Position numbers and translations under genes: made by a program. Positions 8,039 to 10,985 of a stretch of 10,985 nt of DNA are shown piece by piece. Origin of the DNA: Synergistota bacterium. Its GTDB lineage: Bacteria > Synergistota > JAGHAJ01. The first letter of the stretch is position 1. The number at the start of each line of letters is the position of its first letter. The stretch lies in the NCBI GenBank assembly GCA_021161545.1, contig JAGHAJ010000133.1, positions 1-10,985 on the forward strand. Direction: 5' to 3'. The notes under the pieces are model-generated. The model was not told the origin of the DNA, ran no database searches, and saw nothing but the letters and a program-made list of their open reading frames with translations.

Positions 8039-8067
8039 TCATCAATCCCTCCTTAAATTTTTAAAAA

Positions 8068-8081
8068 GCCAGCAGTGAGAG
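8068..8081 (+). repeat. 14-bp inverted repeat, copy 1 (between binding-protein gene and livH)
   Basis: GCCAGCAGTGAGAG on the + strand is an exact reverse complement of the segment at 9385-9398. The copies sit in the two non-coding spacers on either side of the solute-binding-protein gene, so in the operon transcript the 5' leader and this downstream spacer could pair perfectly. Confidence 0.6.
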
Positions 8082-8094
8082 ATAAAATCCATAC

Positions 8095-9357
8095 CTAACG
8101 CTTATTCCATGCAGGAACTGGAAATACTACTTTGGTAGAAGCAACATTCCACGGCCATACTGTATGATACTTGCCACCCTGAATCTGAACGAGTATGTAT
8201 CTTGCATAGATATTCTGGTGAATCTTGTTGAACTTCACACCCTTCCACGCCATGAGTATCTTGTCACCCGGGATATCTGTCTCTAAGAGTACCTTCCTTA
8301 TAGCATCTGGATCCAGAGAACCAGCCCTGTTTATAGCATCTGCCAATACTAAAGGTGCATTGAAGCTTCTTGCCGCAATACCACTCATATCCCTACCATA
8401 TTTCTTCTTGTAAAGCTCATTCACTTTCCCAATCAACGGCTTAATCCTTGCAAGGTCAGGATTAAATGTGGACCTGACAACAACATATTCCCCATCTTTA
8501 CCAACGGATTTTATGTAGTTAGGATCCAGATAGCCACTCATACCCATCCAGAGAGGCACATTGAAGTTTAACTTCTTGAAGGTCTTGGTGAAGAGTATAG
8601 CATCGGAGACATATGGTGCATGCATAAGGACATCCGGCTTGCTACTCTTGAGCTTCAAAACCTCACTTGTCACATCGGTAGCACCGTGATAGTAAGGAAT
8701 ATCCGCAACTATCTTGAATCCAAACTCTTTTGCCCACTTACGCTGCTGAGCAGCAACCTTGGAACCCCATTCTGTGTTCTCATACAGAAGTGCAACCCTT
8801 CTGAGTTTTCTGTTAAATTTCTTCTCCATATCCTGAACAAATTCAAAGAAGTTACGAGCAGAAATCACATCATCGGGGTTTACACGGAAGAAATACTTAA
8901 AACCTCTTCTTGTAAGAGCTGGAGATGTAGCATCAGAAAGGACATAAGGTATTTTCAATCTTTCTGCCGCGTAACTTGCCGTCTTCACAACTGCACTCTG
9001 ATAACCTCCAACCATTGCAACAACATGTTCGGAAGTAATTAACCTCTCCGCTTCCGCCATACCTGTCCTCGGTGAACCCTGGCTATCCGCAAAGATTATC
9101 TTAATCTTTGCCCCACCAAGAGAGGGGATACCTTCGGTACGTGCCATAATCAAATCAAGGTCGTATTTACCATTAATTATGTCAACTGCAAGCTCCACTC
9201 CCTCTTTACATAGTTTACCCGTAGGTGCTATATCACCTGTTAGCGGGTAAACTGCCCCAACTTTTATTACCTTGGTAGCAAACGCAACCCCATAAAGCGC
9301 AAACAAGACCAATGAAAGGGCTACCACCAAACCCAACACCCGTTTACCCTTACTCAT
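8095..9357 (-). CDS. Periplasmic solute-binding protein of a LIV-type (HAAT) ABC transporter
   Basis: This is the binding protein that captures substrate outside the cytoplasmic membrane and delivers it to LivH/LivM. It has 420 residues, type I periplasmic-binding fold (Peripla_BP_6 kind). The signal peptide is basic (MSKGKR) followed by a hydrophobic core to about residue 24, with likely cleavage after AFA27. No lipobox Cys is present, so the mature protein should be free in a periplasm, which argues for a diderm host. The mature start KVIKVGAVYPLTGDIAPTG is typical, followed by IKIIFADSQGSP, MVGGYQSAVVKTAS and RVNPDD. The ATG at 9357 follows GGGAGGT at good spacing. It is the first gene of the seven-gene operon and follows a leader with a candidate promoter and operator. 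Family members bind amino acids, amides, urea or aromatic acids. The ligand here is unknown; a hydroxy acid is inferred from the co-transcribed racemase and kinase. Confidence 0.93.
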   Translation of the reverse strand: MSKGKRVLGLVVALSLVLFALYGVAFATKVIKVGAVYPLTGDIAPTGKLCKEGVELAVDIINGKYDLDLIMARTEGIPSLGGAKIKIIFADSQGSPRTGMAEAERLITSEHVVAMVGGYQSAVVKTASYAAERLKIPYVLSDATSPALTRRGFKYFFRVNPDDVISARNFFEFVQDMEKKFNRKLRRVALLYENTEWGSKVAAQQRKWAKEFGFKIVADIPYYHGATDVTSEVLKLKSSKPDVLMHAPYVSDAILFTKTFKKLNFNVPLWMGMSGYLDPNYIKSVGKDGEYVVVRSTFNPDLARIKPLIGKVNELYKKKYGRDMSGIAARSFNAPLVLADAINRAGSLDPDAIRKVLLETDIPGDKILMAWKGVKFNKIHQNIYARYILVQIQGGKYHTVWPWNVASTKVVFPVPAWNKR

Positions 9358-9384
9358 CCTTCCACCTCCCTGATAATCATAAAA

Positions 9385-9398
9385 CTCTCACTGCTGGC
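9385..9398 (-). repeat. 14-bp inverted repeat, copy 2 (operon leader)
   Basis: On the - strand this reads GCCAGCAGTGAGAG, identical to the + strand sequence at 8068-8081. It lies in the transcribed leader about 28 bases upstream of the binding-protein start codon, just ahead of the ribosome-binding site. Pairing with the other copy would enclose the whole first cistron. Confidence 0.6.
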
Positions 9399-9459
9399 CG
9401 GTAATAAATCCATGCAAAAAATCCAGGAAAGTGCAGAAAAACCTAAATCTGCTAAAATT

Positions 9460-9488
9460 AATATAACACAATGATGAGAGATTTTCCA
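9460..9488 (-). promoter_or_regulatory. Candidate sigma-70-type promoter of the transporter operon
   Basis: On the - strand, TATATT (9465-9460) preceded by TG plus one base gives an extended -10 element. TGGAAA (9488-9483), 17 bases upstream, is a weak -35. Transcription would begin near 9453, leaving a leader of about 95 bases. The first bases of that leader could form a weak hairpin (GCAGA / TCTGC, 9452-9433). The weak -35 with an adjacent upstream dyad suggests an activated promoter. This is inferred from sequence only. Confidence 0.45.
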
Positions 9489-9489
9489 T

Positions 9490-9545
9490 GTTCAATATGC
9501 ACACCACAATCCGATAAATTAATTAACACGTAGTGCAAATTGAAC
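9490..9545. promoter_or_regulatory. Inverted pair of 13-bp sites, candidate operator
   Basis: GTTCAATATGCAC (9490-9502) and GTGCAAATTGAAC (9533-9545) are reverse complements at 12 of 13 positions. Their centres are 43 bp apart, about four helical turns, so they would lie on the same DNA face. Relative to the predicted start point they centre near -43 and -86, positions typical of activator sites. The space between is AT-rich with TTAATTAA. The pair also lies just after the pseB stop, so an RNA stem at the end of that transcript is an alternative, though no T-tract follows. Confidence 0.5.
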
Positions 9546-9566
9546 AACAAGAGGTCTTCGAAGGGG

Positions 9567-10568
9567 TTAATCTATACTTACAGTCCTGAGTCTATTTCTT
9601 ATGTCCTCAACTGTCAGCCACTTGTCATTTTTGTTAGAAGAAAATATAAAGCCGTATTCTTTTCTTATACCCCGTTCTCCCCAAACATTAACTTGATACT
9701 CTGGTCTACCCGCAAATGTAATTGAAGGTACAATTACATAATAATCCCTGAATTCTAATGTATTAAATGACTCGTCAAGCGAGACAAGGGTCTCATGAAG
9801 CTTTTCCCCAGGTCTTATCCCAACAATCTCAAATTCTGCATCAGGAAGTATGGCTCGCGCTAAGTCTACTATCCTCATAGAAGGGATCTTAGGTACAAAA
9901 ACTTCTCCACCTTTCATAGTTTCAAAGCACTTTATAACAAAATCAGCTGCTTCATCAAGTGTTATCCAAAATCGAGTCATATCTGGATGTGTAATAGGAA
10001 GCTTTTTAGCTCCATCTTTTGCAAGTTTCTGAAAAAGAGGTATTACACTCCCTCTCGATGCCATAACATTGCCGTATCTAACAATACTAAAACTTATATC
10101 CCTTGAACCCCTTATGTTGTTTGCAGCAATAAACAATTTATCACTTGCCAACTTTGTTGCGCCATACAGGTTTATAGGATTTACCGCCTTATCTGTAGAA
10201 AGTGCTATTACTTTCTTAACTCCCATATCTATGGCAGCATCTATAACATTGTTTGCACCCAATATATTAGTTTTTATTGCCTCCATCGGATTGTATTCAG
10301 CTACAGGTACCTGCTTCAGTGCAGCTGCATGTACTACATACTCTATGCCCTCCATAGCCCTCCTTAACCTATCCCTATCACGTACATCTCCAATGAAATA
10401 CCGCATACATTTGTTATTAAACACTCGCGACATTTCAAACTGCTTAAATTCATCCCTCGAGTAAACAACAACTCGCCTAGGTCTATACCTCCTTAATAAC
10501 AACTCAACGAATTTCTTACCAAAACTCCCCGTACCCCCAGTTATGAGAATAGCTTTCTCATCAAACAT
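9567..10568 (-). CDS. pseB: UDP-N-acetylglucosamine 4,6-dehydratase, PseB-like
   Basis: This is a cytoplasmic NADP-dependent extended SDR that removes water from UDP-GlcNAc (with C5 inversion in true PseB), the first step toward pseudaminic acid and related sugars for flagellin or surface glycans. It has 333 residues, normal family length. Seen in the sequence: cofactor loop TGGTGSFG (10-17); LSTDKAVNPINLYGATK with Asp126, Lys127, Tyr135 and Lys139, matching Asp132, Lys133, Tyr141 and Lys145 of H. pylori PseB with a constant offset; RYGNV (164-168); HPDMTRFW (194-201); RPGEKLHE (252-259). The ATG at 10568 has GGGGAG about seven bases upstream. The ATP-grasp-like gene ends 55 nt upstream on the same strand, so both are probably in one glycan operon. 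A non-inverting or capsule-type dehydratase of the same family is possible without the rest of the locus. Confidence 0.88.
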   Translation of the reverse strand: MFDEKAILITGGTGSFGKKFVELLLRRYRPRRVVVYSRDEFKQFEMSRVFNNKCMRYFIGDVRDRDRLRRAMEGIEYVVHAAALKQVPVAEYNPMEAIKTNILGANNVIDAAIDMGVKKVIALSTDKAVNPINLYGATKLASDKLFIAANNIRGSRDISFSIVRYGNVMASRGSVIPLFQKLAKDGAKKLPITHPDMTRFWITLDEAADFVIKCFETMKGGEVFVPKIPSMRIVDLARAILPDAEFEIVGIRPGEKLHETLVSLDESFNTLEFRDYYVIVPSITFAGRPEYQVNVWGERGIRKEYGFIFSSNKNDKWLTVEDIRNRLRTVSID

Positions 10569-10623
10569 TTTAATCTCCCCTCATACAACACCATTAACAC
10601 CATCAAAATTACAACACAAATAC

Positions 10624-10985
10624 CTAACTTACCCGCAAAATGGTATCTCTATACACATGACTAATCAAATCATCAACTGTCTCTCTGCTATCATCCGCAA
10701 AGACCAGAAAATACCCAAGCCTCTCAGTATGACTTCGCACAGGATAAACAACACTATCTCCCCTTCTATAATAAAGACCATAAGAATAAACATTTGGATG
10801 CTCATCCATCCACTCAGGAAATCTTATTTCATCTATAACACCTGTTCTATCAGGAAACAAATACCTCAAGGAAACAAATCGTTTGGAGTCATAAACAAGA
10901 GAAGCACTATCTATTCTCTCTCCCAACGCCAATTTTATAGAATTACCAAGAAAATCTATACCAGTATTAAGTGGTATCTCCATGG
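10624..10985 (-). CDS. C-terminal part of an ATP-grasp-like protein (5' end outside window)
   Basis: The reading frame enters from the right edge, so the ATG at 10983 is probably internal. About 119 C-terminal residues are present. EIPLNTGIDFLGNSIKLALGE resembles the end of the ATP-grasp core, where the metal-binding E.N.R/G region leads into a substrate helix. It is followed by FVSLRYLFPDRTGVIDEI, GDSVVYPVRSHTERLGYFLV and ADDSRETVDDLISHVY, the pattern of the small C-terminal domain of biotin-carboxylase-like ATP-grasp ligases. Such genes are common in surface-sugar loci next to pseB-like genes. Its acceptor substrate cannot be told from this piece. Confidence 0.6.
   Translation of the reverse strand, partial: MEIPLNTGIDFLGNSIKLALGERIDSASLVYDSKRFVSLRYLFPDRTGVIDEIRFPEWMDEHPNVYSYGLYYRRGDSVVYPVRSHTERLGYFLVFADDSRETVDDLISHVYRDTILRVS

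Noticed and set aside
9556-9563. CTTCGAAG palindrome after pseB as a terminator
   Set aside because: It has no loop and no following T-tract on the - strand.

Overview
The window looks like part of the chromosome of an anaerobic, probably thermophilic, diderm bacterium. AGA/AGG arginine and ATA isoleucine codons are frequent, the proteins are rich in Lys, Glu and Arg, and the solute-binding protein has a plain signal peptide with no lipobox cysteine. This resembles groups such as Synergistota, Thermotogota or Atribacterota, but the sequence alone does not fix the taxon.

Layout. The + strand opens with the 3' nine-tenths or more of nagB (1-797). Next comes about 235 bp with no supportable gene, then a decayed IS256-family (mutator-type) transposase on the - strand (about 1033-1784). 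It carries a nonsense codon, a frameshift and two apparent internal deletions. This remnant abuts the C-terminal HTH piece of a CdaR/PucR-type sugar-diacid regulator on the + strand (1793-2125). The stop codon of that piece overlaps the stop codon of the large - strand operon.

The centre (9357 down to 2122) is a tightly packed seven-gene - strand operon. It encodes a periplasmic solute-binding protein, two LIV-type permeases (LivH, LivM), two LIV-type ATPases (LivG, LivF), a LarA-family nickel-pincer racemase with all key residues conserved, and a MOFRL-type glycerate 2-kinase. Read together, these suggest uptake of a small 2-hydroxy acid, racemisation, and entry into glycolysis as 2-phosphoglycerate. 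That would make the 'branched-chain amino acid' annotation of the transporter misleading here. The roughly 209-bp leader upstream holds a plausible promoter preceded by a near-perfect 13-bp inverted pair with a 43-bp centre-to-centre spacing, a good operator candidate. A CdaR-type regulator would have been its natural ligand-responsive controller, and only the tail of that regulator survives here.

The right end (9567-10985, - strand) belongs to a separate surface-glycan locus. It holds a PseB-like UDP-GlcNAc 4,6-dehydratase, preceded by the C-terminal end of an ATP-grasp-like protein cut off by the window edge.
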